Numbered from the stretch's first letter, positions 24,431 to 37,362 are shown. The stretch is DNA of 64,000 nucleotides from Paralichthys olivaceus (GCF_024713975.1 NC_091103.1:3600001-3664000), one strand, 5' to 3'. Numbers and translations: made by a program. The notes: a model not told the origin generated them from the letters alone.

Positions 24431-26387
24431 AGGACGAGCCTCCCCCAACCCAGCAGCATCAGCATGTCCCCTCTGCTCCACAGCTCTGTCTTTTATCAGG
24501 ACACTCAAGTGGACAAGGCAACACACAAACCTGCAAATAAGACACATGTCAGACAAATGCATCAGTGTATCACCAGCCCCAACAACATTAATAGATTATA
24601 AGCAGTGAAAAAGACATACTTATTTGAAAGTTTGTAATTGTATCGCCCATATTCACAAATCACAATTTGTCTCATAGGGCTTAACAAGGTGTGACATCCT
24701 CTGTTCTTAACCCTCCACCTGTGACTGTACACATTTTATTAACAATATCACAATATTTACCACATTGATAAAGACACAGTTTGTAACATAACGAGAAGGT
24801 GTGTCAGTGTTTAAATTATTTATGCGTAAGTAAACGTCAGACAGAGATCAGCAGCAATTAACTGAAATGGAGACGTTATTGTCGTTAATGGTGGAGTATG
24901 TGAGTAGGCGTATTATATATCAAGCAGTCTTGTTGTCGTCATAGTTCACGATCAGCCGCCAACACGATCCATGGTCCACCATCATGATCCACGATCACGA
25001 TCCACCACCGCGATCAACGATCCGCACTACAGTATTTCCAGTTTGTGAGATGGAGCCACAGGTCAACCAAATGCAAGTCAATCAGGACCTTTCTCCCCGA
25101 TTTATATCATTAAATAAGTAATTCAAATCAAACTTAAATTCATATAATGTGTAGTTTGACATTTTAGTTTGAAATGTCATGTAATATATAACAAGTCTGT
25201 CCCCAAACCCTAACCCTGTGTAACGAACACTATAATCAGTGTTGTCTGATACACCAAACTATCTCCACTGTTCAAAAGATGAGCATTGTATATTTTAATG
25301 GTTTATTCAGAGACAAGACAGCCATCTTATAATTTCTGTGACATGCTGTATGAAATATAAATGAGTAGAACAAATCAAAAATAAATGTCACAAACAGAAG
25401 TTAATATTCCAGCGAAATGTTATTCTACACCTTCCTTCACGCCTGGGATTTATGAATATGCAAAACTGGTCCTACCCCTGCTCCCTGTCTCCACAGCGCC
25501 ACCTGCAGTTGAGAAGAATTACAGGATTGGTTTCTTAGGTTTGTGACATCACAGACACTGGCTGTCGAAATGTGTTCGTTTCACACTGCCATTCGTTTAC
25601 TGCAGACATTGACATGAATTCAGACCATTTACCAGGAGCCACTTCCAGGAGCCTGGTATTGTGCATGCTGGCTCAGTAGCACGGCTCCCAGGGGCCCTTG
25701 AAGGAACTGAGCCATAATAAAACGAGTATAACATGTCGACCTGTCCAGGGAGTAACAACCTTCTCACTCGATGTCAGCTGGGATTGGCTCAAACCGCCCC
25801 TGCAGCTCCCGAAGGACAAGCGGTTTAGATAATGCATGGATGTATCACCTGCGTCCTCCATGCTATGACAGGTCAAAATATCATGTCTGTCACCTGAGGT
25901 TGTGTTTACTGGACTCACAAGTCTATATTGTTTACCTCCTCTAATATTGATGAAAATCCTCAGCATCCTTAATCAACAGTCGACCACATCGACAACCAAC
26001 ACGTGGTTCATCATCGAGTTCTTGTATCTCGGTATCTCAAGCTGTGGATAAACATGCAAGCGAGAACAGAAATTATGCCAAAGTTGAATATCGCTCACAC
26101 ATGTATCACACAAACAATTGAAATACGGTCACTGTGCGTTCTGTAAGCTCATCAATCAGACACACGGATCCATCGGTCACCGGGGATCGTTCACCTGCTC
26201 CTGCACAAAGCCTGAATTTACGAGAAGCCCTGAATGCAGCACCTGAGCAAACTGAAGCTTGTGCACGAGCGTTGCTGGGGGCGCGCTCCCGGATCGATAA
26301 TCGATCGTTGTGATCAGCGGTGATTTGTTCAGTGACTGATGATCAATCGATGCTTGAGGTGAAGGAACACGAGACACTGAAGCTCCG

Positions 26388-26388
<1 letters not shown>

Positions 26389-26438
<50 letters not shown>
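26389..26438. repeat. (CA)n microsatellite
   Basis: About 25 CA dinucleotides without interruption, in the sorl1-tex12 spacer. Confidence 0.97.
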
Positions 26439-26440
<2 letters not shown>

Positions 26441-26977
26441 GTCGTAGTTGTGCGGTGACGTCAGTTAACGTGTGTTTGCTCACTTGTGGCAGGTAATTTG
26501 GCGGTTAGCATACCTGCTAACTTAGCATACCTGCTAACTTTAGCATTCAACGTTGGCACTTGCTGCCAGCTTCGTGTTCGCCGGTTCAAGCAGCTCGACT
26601 GTGGGTGAAGTCGGTCCGGTGGCCGCGTGTGGATGCGTTTAACACACCAAACACCAGCAGCAGCGGTGGTGTTGTTGTAACTCTGAAACAAAAAAAGTAA
26701 GACAGACGCCAAACCAGAGAGAAACATGATCTTGTTCCACATGTGAGCCAACGGCAACATGTCAGCATTCAACCGTTCACCATGAAGCCTCTGACCGAGA
26801 GGCTGACATTATGGAGCCAGGTCCCAGAAGAAGAACCAGTAACCAGATCAACACAACACTTTGAGTTGCTGCTAATTCTCATTCTGTGGACGAAACATTA
26901 TTTGAACATTTGTGCACATCCATGAACTATTTACAGCTTTTATCACCTGCGCATTGTATCCTTACAGTGTGATTTTT

Positions 26978-27903
26978 TTTAGCTCTTACTTGTTGTGTTT
27001 TAGCTCTTATTTGCTGTGTTTTAGCTCTTATTGCTGTGTTTTAGCTCTTATTTGTTGTGTTGTAGCTCTAATTGCTGTGTTTTAGCTCTTATTTGTTGTG
27101 TTTTAGCTCTTATTTGTTGTGTTGTAGCTCTAATTGCTGTGTTTTAGCTCTTATTTGTTGTGTTTTAGCTCTTATTTGTTGTGTTTTAGCTCTTATTGCT
27201 GTGTTTTAGCTCTCTTGTTGTGTTTTAGCTCTTATTTGTTGTGTTGTAGCTCTAATTGCTGTGTTTTAACTCTTATTTGCTGTGTTTTAGCTCTCTTGTT
27301 GTGTTTTAGCTCTTATTGCTTGTGTTGTAGCTCTCTTGTTGTGTTTTAGCTCTTATTTGTTGTGTTGTAGCTCTTATTTGCTGTGTTGTAGCTCTTATTT
27401 GCTGTGTTGTAGCTCTTATTTGTTGTGTTTTAGCTCTCTTGTTGTGTTTTAGCTCTTATTTGTTGTGTTGTAGCTCTTATTGCTGTGTTTTAACTCTCTT
27501 GTTGTGTTTTAGCTCTTATTTGTTGTGTTGTAGCTCTTATTTGTTGTGTTGTAGCTCTTATTTGCTGTGTTGTAGCTCTTATTTGCTGTGTTGTAGCTCT
27601 TATTTGTTGTGTTTTAGCTCTCTTGTTGTGTTTTAGCTCTTATTTGTTGTGTTGTAGCTCTTATTTGTTGTGTTGTAGCTCTTATTTGTTGTGTTGTAGC
27701 TCGTATTGCTGTGTTTTAACTCTCTTGTTGTGTTTTAGCTCTTATTTGTTGTGTTTTAGCTCTTATTTGTTGTGTTGTAGCTCTTATTTGTTGTGTTTTA
27801 GCTCTTATTTGTTGTGTTGTAGCTCTTATTTGTTGTGTTTTAGCTCTTATTTGCTGTGTTGTAGCTCTTATTTGTTGTGTTGTAGCTCTTATTTGCTTGT
27901 GTT
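26978..27903 (+). repeat. 21-bp minisatellite array, about 44 copies
   Basis: Tandem units of the form TGTGTTTTAGCTCTTATTTGT with few variants: TTTTAG or TTGTAG, GTTG or GCTG, and shortened units lacking TATT. Because 21 is a multiple of three, long open frames arise that encode a seven-residue repeat (LLCFSSY on plus, RAKTQQI on minus). These frames lack any other coding sign and are by-products of the repeat. Unit variants are arranged in short repeating blocks, which indicates recent local duplication. Confidence 0.95.
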
Positions 27904-28264
27904 TATGTGTGTTTACACCGGGCGTCTGAGAGGAGCAGTATTTTGATTCCATCTATGTCCCATACACATGGAAGAAATTGACAGTAAAGCTGATTTTGAC
28001 TCGGAGTAACCAGATCAACAGTTACAAAAGCAAAGGCAGCACAATAACAACAGTGTGTACTCCCAACCATGAGCTGGGCCCATTGGCAGTAGCCAGTTGT
28101 TATATTTTAAAGATATATTAAAGAAAATAAATATTAAAGATTTGCTGCATAGGCCCATTGTGTGCTAACTACTGTATATTGTAACACTGTGTGATGGTAC
28201 TGAGACACTAACAAATGGCTGTTATGTGTATTTAATGTCATATTTGCAGTAGCACTACAACACA

Positions 28265-30036
28265 ATGAAAGAAACAACACCAGTGGCAGAAAAAACAATT
28301 CCACCAGCATTTCACAAGAGGGTAGCAAACGACAGCACAGGCCCCAAACAGACAACATCCCAAGAGGTACGAGTATCAGTTCTTAATGCTAATAAAACAT
28401 TCAGGAGAGAAAAATACTTTATTAATTTCAGATGAATATGTTGTGGAAAAACAGACAGACAGTTTGATAGATAGTTGCATTAAAACAATATCTTTCAAAC
28501 GATCTAATCTCTTCTTTACGACAGATGGAACGTACACCTGAAAATCGAGACAAATCTCCACCAAAAAAGAAAAGACCTCCTGCTACACCATCCTCTTTAG
28601 AGTCACCATGTTTAGTTGCGGCTACAACTGCAGGTATGTGCAACGTCTTTCAGTAACTGTGTTTACCAAACAAATGAAAGAAGCATCAAACTGGTTTCTC
28701 ACTGCTACTGACACAAGCCGCAGGTCACAGGAGGTTGTGTTTCCTATGAGAGGTGTAAAACAAGTAGAGATTGAAGTATTCAGAATCACATCGTCAAGAT
28801 TTGACTGAGGGGTGTAATTTTGAACTGCGGACCAGTGGCCACACCTCAACTCACATGAATAAAACATTTAAAATAATTATACAAAAAGGTAAAATGATCA
28901 TATAATGAAGTGGAATGAAATGGCAAGTAAAGTTTTATGAATGTTTCATCTTTTCTCCTTGCAGGTGCAGGTAGACAGATCAACAAGCTGCTTTCACAAT
29001 TTGCTGAGGTGTTAGGGTAGGTCATATTTTATCAACTTAATCTGAATTCCTTCTGTTGTCTACTAATAAACAATAAATATTCAGTACGCTTAAATACTCG
29101 AGAATTTAAGAGTTATGAGCGCTTCGTCTGAAAACTGCTGACAGTGAAGGATAAATGAAGGAAAACATACATATTCTGGTGAGGGGCTGGTTTGTATTTG
29201 GGAATAAAGTCAAGGAGAAGAAAGCTGCATACTAATAACTCAAATTCAGTCTTTCTATTTGAAATGCTCTGCTATAGATAAAGGTTTCAGCACTTCCTGC
29301 TGAGGAGAGAAAGATGTGGTGAATAAAGTCGAGGTCTAATTCTAACAACTTCTGTGATCCCCAAACTTTTCACAGCCACACCACAAACAAGTCATATTTT
29401 TTCACTTGCTAGACCAACAACCACATTGTAAGAGCCTTAAAAGTAGTAGTACTAGGAATTTATTTTTGTAGTAATACTATGAGAAATCCTGGTATTTTCA
29501 TTTGTCATTGTTTTTTAGATGATTTATTATTGTGATCACAGTGATTAGTAACATCGGGTCGTGTGAATGTGGGTGATAGCTCATAGTTAACAGAGGCACC
29601 AGCTCAGGTTTGTGGAAAGAGGTTGAGTGGGTTGCCACAATTTTTGTTGACAATTTCTTCGATTGCTGTGATTATTATGTTAGTAATAAGTTGACCTTTG
29701 GTTATTGTTTTTTTTTGTAAGTATTCTAGATTTCTCTTCCCCAAAAGTCACTACACATTGTTTAGTCACTGAATATTGCTGCAAGATTCGTTTCCTCATG
29801 TACTGCATCAGCAAATGAATCACGAGCTCTGTAACAGTGATCTTCAGCTATTCCTTTTTAAGTGTAACCCACCGTTTGGGGTTTGTTTCAGTGAGAGAGC
29901 TGCAGCAGATACTGCACAGATGAAAAAACTGCAGGATATTGTGACCGAAGCTCGAAACCTCGAGTCCTACCTGAAAGAGAAGAAAAACCACCTGAGTCAA
30001 ACTTTAGCTCGGATCTCTGATCAACTGCAGCGTTAA
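28265..30036 (+). CDS. tex12: tex12, synaptonemal complex central element protein
   Basis: Meiotic protein that, with SYCE2, forms the fibrous core of the synaptonemal complex central element between paired chromosomes. Four coding exons join in frame: 28265-28366, 28525-28633, 28965-29016 and 29892-30036, giving 135 residues (human about 123). The first half is low-complexity and charged, with a basic patch near residues 45-52 (SPPKKKRP). The C-terminal half is helical, with LLSQFAEVLGERAAADTAQM and NLESYLKEK, matching the conserved coiled coil of vertebrate TEX12. The C-terminal end DQLQR parallels the short basic end of the mammalian protein. Exon 2 begins with an ATG, but exon 1 also offers an in-frame ATG and a good donor, so I chose the longer form. 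The acceptor of exon 3 is a tandem AG site. Next to bco2, as in human. Confidence 0.88.
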
Positions 30037-30406
30037 TCACGACCTGTCAACTACATGTTACCAGTCTATTTTACTGAGGAGTAGTTTTCTTTTGTGTATA
30101 GTTGTGTACTGTATATGTGCCCTCTGCAGTTCAAATATACATATACAGTGTGTCATGCATCCATACAGTCTAGTATAACTTAGATAATAAAATAATATGT
30201 TTACTGTTGGGAGTTTATTGAGTTAAATAAGAATCTCATTTTGAATAGAATTATTTATTCTCTCTAATCTCAACACAAGTGATCTCAGTGTCACTATTGA
30301 CTCTTCACACAAAGCTTACATTCTGTGATGTGTAGTATAATGCTGTTCTTACGCTTGTATTAAGTGTACTTAAAGTTTAGGATTCACAATGTGTTTATTA
30401 CTGTTA

Positions 30407-30412
30407 ATAAAG
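30407..30412 (+). terminator. Possible tex12 poly(A) signal
   Basis: AATAAA about 370 bases after the tex12 stop codon, in AT-rich sequence. An earlier AATAAA near 30186 is an alternative. Confidence 0.45.
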
Positions 30413-30795
30413 TGCCTATGAAGTAAAAAACATGTTTATGTGTTGTCATCATTGAAAGCTAATAGATAGGGGGCTTGAGAGGAAAGTCCTCTCCACCAAC
30501 ACACATTTACACCAAATAGAAAAGGACAAATGGAACGAATGACCGGAGGCAGAGGTCTCTTTTCACATGAGCGCTGTCCAATTCCGTACACTGTATTCAT
30601 GTGCAATGGGTGGCCAGCAGAGGGTGCAAGTGTGCCATAGACCTTATTGCCTCAGCCTCATAAATCGAAATAACTCATTGTAGAGTTAGTGCTTGATTCG
30701 AAAAAACTTTGATTAAATATCAGTGTCTACCCTCAAGAAGTAAAGAGTGGCTCCAAGCATGAGAAAAATGCACACAAGATGTTAAAGTGGAGATT

Positions 30796-30801
30796 TTTAT
30801 T
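30796..30801 (-). terminator. Possible bco2 poly(A) signal
   Basis: TTTATT on the plus strand reads AATAAA on the minus strand, about 0.94 kb after the bco2 stop codon. Other AT-rich variants closer to the stop are possible. Confidence 0.35.
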
Positions 30802-31737
30802 CAGAGGATTTTAACAGTCGTGTGTTAGGAAACGTTAGTTGTGTCCATTCATGACTCACTCATTACTCCGACACATCGGCCTTACTGCTTACAAGATGGA
30901 ATGACAAGAGTCTGAGCATTTATAGACTAGCATGTATAGACTGGCAGAAATACAGAAAAACAGCAATTCTCCTTAATTGTATATGTGCCTGATTGAAATA
31001 TTAAGAAATATTCCAAGTATCAAAGTAATAAAGTTTTCAATACTTTCAGTATACATTTTCATTTTAAATACATAACATTTTGAATGTATTAATTATTTAG
31101 AAATAATAAATGCATAGATAAGCACGACATCCTAAAGTTTAAGACCTATGGCCTAGGGCCCATGGGCAATGTGAAGGCTGCAGTTAACATAAGTGTTAGT
31201 GATATTCCTGTGTACTCTTACTGTTGTAAACATTAATCATACATTATCACTGCAGGTTTCAGACAGTTGTTGTTAGAGCAGCACTGCTTGTCTGCAATAA
31301 AACTTCAGCCCAGATTGTTCTTGTGTTCCCAATCAGAGCTCAGCTTATCAATCTCTTGATACTCTTAACGTCTTATCAGCACATACTGTACATTTTTACT
31401 GCACTTCTTTTCTTGATCTCCTACACTTTGTCTTAATGAACCGACTTTGAAGTCAGTGCTTGCTGTAAGGTGTGTTACTGTTGTGCCTCTTTTGGAAGTC
31501 GCCAAAATGGTAAATGTGAACGGAATGTGACATAATGCAAAATCAACAGAACAGCTTCGTATAATTGCAGTTATAGCTTTTCATTTATCGATAACAACAA
31601 AGAAGCAGCATCCATACTTGTGTAGAGATCTCTAAATTTGCATGTACAAAGATATAAACGAAGCATCAAAGGACAATATTTACATTGTATACAATCTGCC
31701 ATCAAGAGTATTTATCATGTATTTCCTCCTCACGCGT

Positions 31738-34700
31738 CTATGCTGTGGCATTGAATGCTCCATGGAAACCATAGGGAATGTTGACAGGCACCACAGCTCG
31801 GCCCAGCTCCTCAAACGTCCTGGCATCCAAAACCAGGAGGAATGTGCTTTTTTCCTACAAGACAAAGGCAAAAGATAAGTTAAGCTGCGCGCATTTAAAA
31901 TTATTTTTCTACTTGATTTATTTAAGTACCAGTTGGCGCTTCTGTAAATCTAGAGCTACACTTCTTTTAAGCATAGATACAGTACACACTCCATGATTCG
32001 GCTGTTGTATACCCCTATCTAACAAGTTCCTCCCACCTCAATGCTGATGTTTTGAAGACCGACTGTGATTGTATGATTGTAAAAGGAAACATTAGACCTT
32101 AGTCTAGACCCCTTTATAAAGCCATGAATTATTTCATGAGAGCAGTTGAAGGCATTGTGACTGTGGATTTCCATTGTTTGAGGTCCAAAGAAATGATCCC
32201 TTTGTCAGAAATCTTTCACTCAACCTGACTGACCTTGTTCGGGGTGACGACAACAGACAAGACGACACCGTCATCTTCCTCCGTGGCGTCAGGGGTGGGT
32301 ACGAAGATTGGCTCAGATGGATAAAGACCAGGTTGTTCCCACACCTTTCAGAAAGTCATGACTCATTAGTCTTTCAGTTTGGCTGTTTTCTTGTACAGTC
32401 TTGAATCTATTAATCTTATCGATCATTTCTTTCCCTTTTATTTTAGTATATTCTATTTGCTGACATACTACAGTATAACTCTAACTGGATCATATAGATC
32501 ACAGGTAAGAGTACATCACAGCCAGTCTGTTACAGTTGGTGACATCTGAGGGACTCACCTTCATGTGTTTTCCATGGAGGTCCATCTTGATTAGTGAGTC
32601 TCCTACAAGGTGTCTGAAGCCGCAGCCATAAAAGTAGCGGTAGGGGTGAGTGTTGTACTTGCTGTAGTTGATCTGTGGGAACTCCAGACCACCATATTGG
32701 TGAAGTTCGTCCCCGTGAAGGTCCTCATGGGTACAGAACACCTGCACCAAGAAAAACAGCAGTGTGGGTAATGAGACCTGCGGAAGGCTGGCAGTCACAG
32801 TATGAGGGCACTGAGCTAGAAAGGTGTAATTAAAAAGAAAAAGGTGTGTTGAGCAGATAAAGCAGTTGTTACTGCAACAAAGAGGCTTGTGTTTCTTTTG
32901 AATGCTTCACTATAAAAACACTAGTAAGGGAGCGAACAGTAACTGAAGCTGATATGACAACATCATATTGGATTATATGTAGTTTTATGTGAATCCCTAA
33001 TGTGCAGAAAGGCAAACTGAATGTGGTGCTATCTCTGTCACTAGCAATCAAATAATTTATAATAATTTCCCATACTGGAGAGATAATTACCGAATGTAAC
33101 GTTAACAGTAGGCCTATCGAAACATGGCTTTGATTTTCATGAAATCAAAAGCTTTGATACGGGATTCTAACTTGTAATTGGTTTAATTACTGTAAATCAA
33201 ACTTTAAAAAGGAAATAATTGAAATAAAATAACAAATGTGTTTGTAAATTATGGACGTTTCACAAAATCTAGTTCGCATGTTGTTCGATGTTTTCTATAA
33301 ATATTAAATGAATATACAATATATTAATACATATCACCAAAATAAATATTATGCCATAATATTGTGCAAAATAGCAAACAGAAATTGAAATCACAAAGCA
33401 TTTGCTGCATTCATAAAAAGCTGACAATGTATTCAATTGGTGTCAAATACTGTGGAAAGCATTATGCCGCATACTATATGTTCAAGGCCATTAGGGCGTA
33501 AACCTGTATGTTTGCGTATCCTTTGTGTAAGTGATACCATTTTATCAACCAAACATCTTAAGATACTGAATGTTCTCTTGTGTTATCAGAAGGTATTGGC
33601 ATCTCCTTTTTTTTACTTCACATCTATCAAAGATCCACTTGACATAGAAATGACTTTAACAGTTGCCTGTGTGTTGATAAATGTAGATTCTGTGGCCTAC
33701 CTGTTTCTTGGCAGTTCTTATAGAAGTGGCTGTGGTGTTGGGCCGGTTCAAGTTCTGGTGATAGGGTGTATCATGGTTCACATTGAGAGGCAGCACGAAA
33801 CGCCGTGGGAACGCTCTACATAAGGTGTTGTACACCTGGTGAGGAGATAAGATTCTCTTCAGCAAACCAAGGGACAGACCAAAACCTAACCGCGAACACA
33901 ACACCTTGCACGGGAAAAGTCACGGAAGCATTGAAGGTGCAGCTTGTCGACTAGTGGCATTTTACCTCATCAAGAGCTTCTCCAGACTTTCGCAGATTCT
34001 GGATGTTGTAGTTACTGATTGCCTGTCCATCATCTGAAACACACATATCGATGATCAAGAAGCCGTCCTCCTCGTATGCGTTGATCTGGTGGAAGGTTGA
34101 CAACGGCTTGGCAAGATACTTGACGGCGCTGACCTGGGACACAGTAGTGAAGAGAGACGAATGAAAGCAACCCACTTTTGGTTGATATACATTACAATAG
34201 ACTGCGTTCTAGAGGAGTGAGTTGGGGACTTACCTTCCCTGTCTGCTTGTCGATCAGGTGGAATATTGTGTTGAGAGATGGGTCCCAGTAAAAGCCATCA
34301 CTGATGCTCTTTCCTCTCAGCTTGCCTGTTACAATCGTTACCAGGTTCATCTTGATGGGCTGCTCAATGAACACCACGTAGTTCTCAGTCATCGCTGGGA
34401 TGGATTGAAAATATTCATATTAGTCTATACTCAAAATCCTGAACGCATTTATCAGAATCGACAGACCAACCCACATTGAGTAAAATACCATTCCCTGATA
34501 GCAGGACTCTCTCTCTCTCTCATTTATATTGAACTGCACAGAACTCACCGGGATCATTTTAGACCTTAAGCAATTGATTAGTAGATCGAGTAATCAACAA
34601 TTATTTTTTAAAGTTAAGCAATCATTAGTCTTTTATCACCCCCAAAATTATTCTAAAATGCCAGTTTCTCAGTGTCCGGTCTATCAAATGGGATAATTGG

Positions 34701-36574
34701 CCTCTTTTCTTATTCATACATCATAGTAAACTGAAGAAAAAGCATCTGCACATTCATCAATAATGAAACCGATGGCTAGTTGCAGACAAATATCACTCTA
34801 AGTTAAGTTAGCCAGGGATTGCTGTGACATTAGAATCTGAGCTGGAAACCAGTGACTGAATGTTGGATATCTGAAACTCCGAATTAAATTAATGAAGAAA
34901 CTATTTCATCAGGATTGGTCACATCTGGCCAGCCTGATAAAGTTAAGTAAAACTTTGCGGTCCCCTTTGTAGAATACACATAAATAGTAACTCTTGCTCC
35001 TTTAAATGAATGTACAGTCAGAGTTCAAGCGGAGTCCTCGTGCTTGAACTCTGCCTGTACATCTGACGAGACCTCTTACTCACCGAAGCTGTGGTAGTAA
35101 GAGGGTTTACTCTTTTCCACTGAGGGAATAGAGCACAACACTGTGGCTCCCTCCAAGGTTTCATCTTCTGCTCCCTTAGTTGGAGGCACCCGGATGATGT
35201 TGTAGTGTGCTCCTGTCAACACAGATAATTAATGAAGTGTCTCCCCCCGTCTCTCACTGCACAGGTTCCAATGACACTGAGTGATGTTTCCTAAAATACC
35301 TTTTATGGAGTAGGAATTCCCCATGTTGTATGTTGTTCCATCAGGCTCAGTGTGAGGGTGTGCGGTGGCTCCATTCACAGCAACGAAATTGTTCCAGTTC
35401 ACCTAACATACATGTTGAGATAGTTCAGATACTTATATCATGTAATGATGACAGTAGTCTGTAAGTGGTGCTGTAAATTCTCAGTCACCTTTTTGGTTGT
35501 CTGCAGTGTCTCAGGATCCACCCGGTGCATGGTATCGGTTTCCGTGCTGACATAATAATCACCTTTGTAGGTCACAAAGCTCACATTTGCATTATCTGTG
35601 GTCTCTGGAGAAGAGGAGCAAGATGTCAAAGTTAATAACACAGCACAACCTCAACAATAACTCACTGTACAATCGTCCACATATTTCACATGTTTGTATG
35701 TATGTATGTGGGAGTAAACCCTCTTCACAGTCGCACTCTTATTACATCTAACTGCATCAGAATAATTGTGTTCCTGCTTCTAAATAACAAACTCACTTGG
35801 TAACTCAAATCTTGACAGGAAGCGTTGGAAGAAGTTTTTACAGGGGTCCGGCATTGTAATCGTCCCAAACTCACTCACAGTGACGCGGTTGTACTCCATG
35901 TTGGTTTGGTAACTGTCACTGGACAGGAAGCGGCTTTTGTAAGTCACCTGACCGTTAGATATTTTGAACTGGTGCAGGAGAGCCATACCGTCAAACCAGT
36001 GGTTGAACCTGATGACAGTGGAGGGAACAGGAGAAATGAGTCAAGACCATTATATTTATTTTCCCCAAACCTCTCAAAACACAAATTCCATTCTCACATC
36101 CCCAGAACGGACACATCTGACTCGCCTATGGTTTCCGATCTCAAACTTCCCTGGCCCATTTCTCAGGAAGTTCCCGCTGATCCATTCTGGGATTTTGCCT
36201 ATGACATCGGTGTTGATGGGATCAGGGGTTTCCTCGACCGAGGTCACAATCTTCTCAATGCACGGCAGCCCCTGCACGTCTGTGAAGTGGTTGATTTTCT
36301 GCAGAGACTTTGTCTTCTTGAGTGCTAGAGAAGAAAAGTGCAAACCATAGTCACATTGTCCTCATGTACAGCAAAACGCGAATGAAATTCAAATGTAAAA
36401 GCTGCTGGTACAATCAAATCTTTACCTGGGCGGTTGGTCTGTTGATGTTTGATAGAGGTCATGGCTGTAGCTTTGTCTCTTGGGTATGTAGCGGTGGTGG
36501 GTGTCCTGTATAGTGCTGCTGTTTCTCCAAGACTAGCACTTTGCTTTATATCGTCCTTCTTGCTGTCACACCCC
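31738..36574 (-). CDS. bco2: bco2, beta-carotene 9',10'-oxygenase (5' end unresolved)
   Basis: Iron(II) dioxygenase that cleaves carotenoids at the 9',10' double bond; mitochondrial in mammals. Exons: 36426-36574, 36126-36324, 35797-36008, 35489-35604, 35300-35402, 35084-35212, 34234-34394, 33966-34133, 33701-33835, 32559-32741, 32234-32344 and 31738-31854. The phase is continuous to the TAG stop. All four iron-binding histidines are present: AHPH (35358-35360), YYHSF (35091-35093), FHQIN (34089-34091) and GFHGA (31762-31764). Blocks [27 protein letters not shown] and [14 protein letters not shown] match BCO2. The exon at 36126-36324 ends at a GC donor. The first listed exon starts at an apparent acceptor, so an upstream exon with the start codon may exist. 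Alternatively the ATG at 36462 in good context gives 556 residues (human 579), or the ATG at 36597 starts it. BCO2 is preferred over BCO1 because of sequence and location. Confidence 0.93.
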
Positions 36575-37339
36575 CTGGAAACAGTCAGATAAAGCATGCT
36601 GTGATTTCATGCTTATGTAAGTGTTTAAAAAATAGTACATTGTCATCACAAGATAATACAAGTGTACTCATTGAGAGATAATCACTTCATTAACCGTGAA
36701 GTAGAAAAACCACTGTGGCAGTATTCATAGTTCATTTCAAGTAGTTCTTTTTTCCTCATCGTTAATGCAGGCAGATGTGTGGAGATGGGATAAACCAGAA
36801 AAGTAGCTGGGAGGGAGGAAAACACACCATCTGCCTGTTTTTCTTATTGCATTTTCTATTTCTGGAATAATTTAAAACATTCAGTACTTTTTTCTCCTTT
36901 TAAGTTTATTTTAAGCATCAGCAATATTCCCAGTAGCTGTGTGTCAAACAATATAATTCACGGTACATTCACATAAAGCAGACATGGATGATGTGATACA
37001 GACACAGTACATGAATTAAAATTCAAAGTTCATGTACGTGTACTCTATATCAGACACAAAGGGGTGCACTATTGAATCATTAAAAGTATTTTTTTGTTTA
37101 CATTTTTGCACATATCTTGATATTTTCATGGTCCTTTAGCAGCACAATGCACAAGGGAAATCTAAATTAAAACACTGCGAAGAAATGTATGTTCGATGTC
37201 ATATACATATTTGAAATACTGTTAATTTGTCTGTTTAAGAGGCTCACTGACTGTTTTGTGTTTTTTGTTTTGTTTGTGTTTTCTCATCAAGTCATATGAA
37301 TGCAAGACGAGTGTTTGGGAAGAAAATTAATTACTTAAA

Positions 37340-37362
37340 TCACACACACACACACACACACT
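37340..37362. repeat. (CA)n microsatellite
   Basis: About 11 CA dinucleotides in the bco2-il18 spacer. Confidence 0.9.

Larger units (their letters stand above)
24333..28264. other. sorl1-tex12 divergent spacer
   Basis: About 3.9 kb between the start codons of two divergently transcribed genes. It contains the G run (24402-24422), GATC-rich segments (24945-25025 and about 26281-26352), a CA microsatellite (26389-26438) and the 21-bp minisatellite (26978-27903). Untranslated first exons of tex12 may lie here but could not be identified. No additional gene was recognised. Confidence 0.6.
30037..31737. other. tex12-bco2 tail-to-tail spacer
   Basis: Holds the presumed 3' untranslated regions of both genes. 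No coding frame or known repeat was recognised apart from the poly(A) signals. Confidence 0.6.

Noticed and set aside
26461-26772. 103-codon minus-strand frame between sorl1 and tex12 with a hydrophobic stretch
   Set aside because: Contains no recognised domain and has no matching neighbours. The hydrophobic run is short and the region is otherwise repeat-rich.
26978-27903. Repeats containing GTTTTAGCTC, superficially like CRISPR repeat or guide scaffold sequence, and long LLCFSSY protein frames
   Set aside because: Units are contiguous with no spacers and lie in a vertebrate spacer. It is a 21-bp minisatellite, and the protein frames follow from the unit length.
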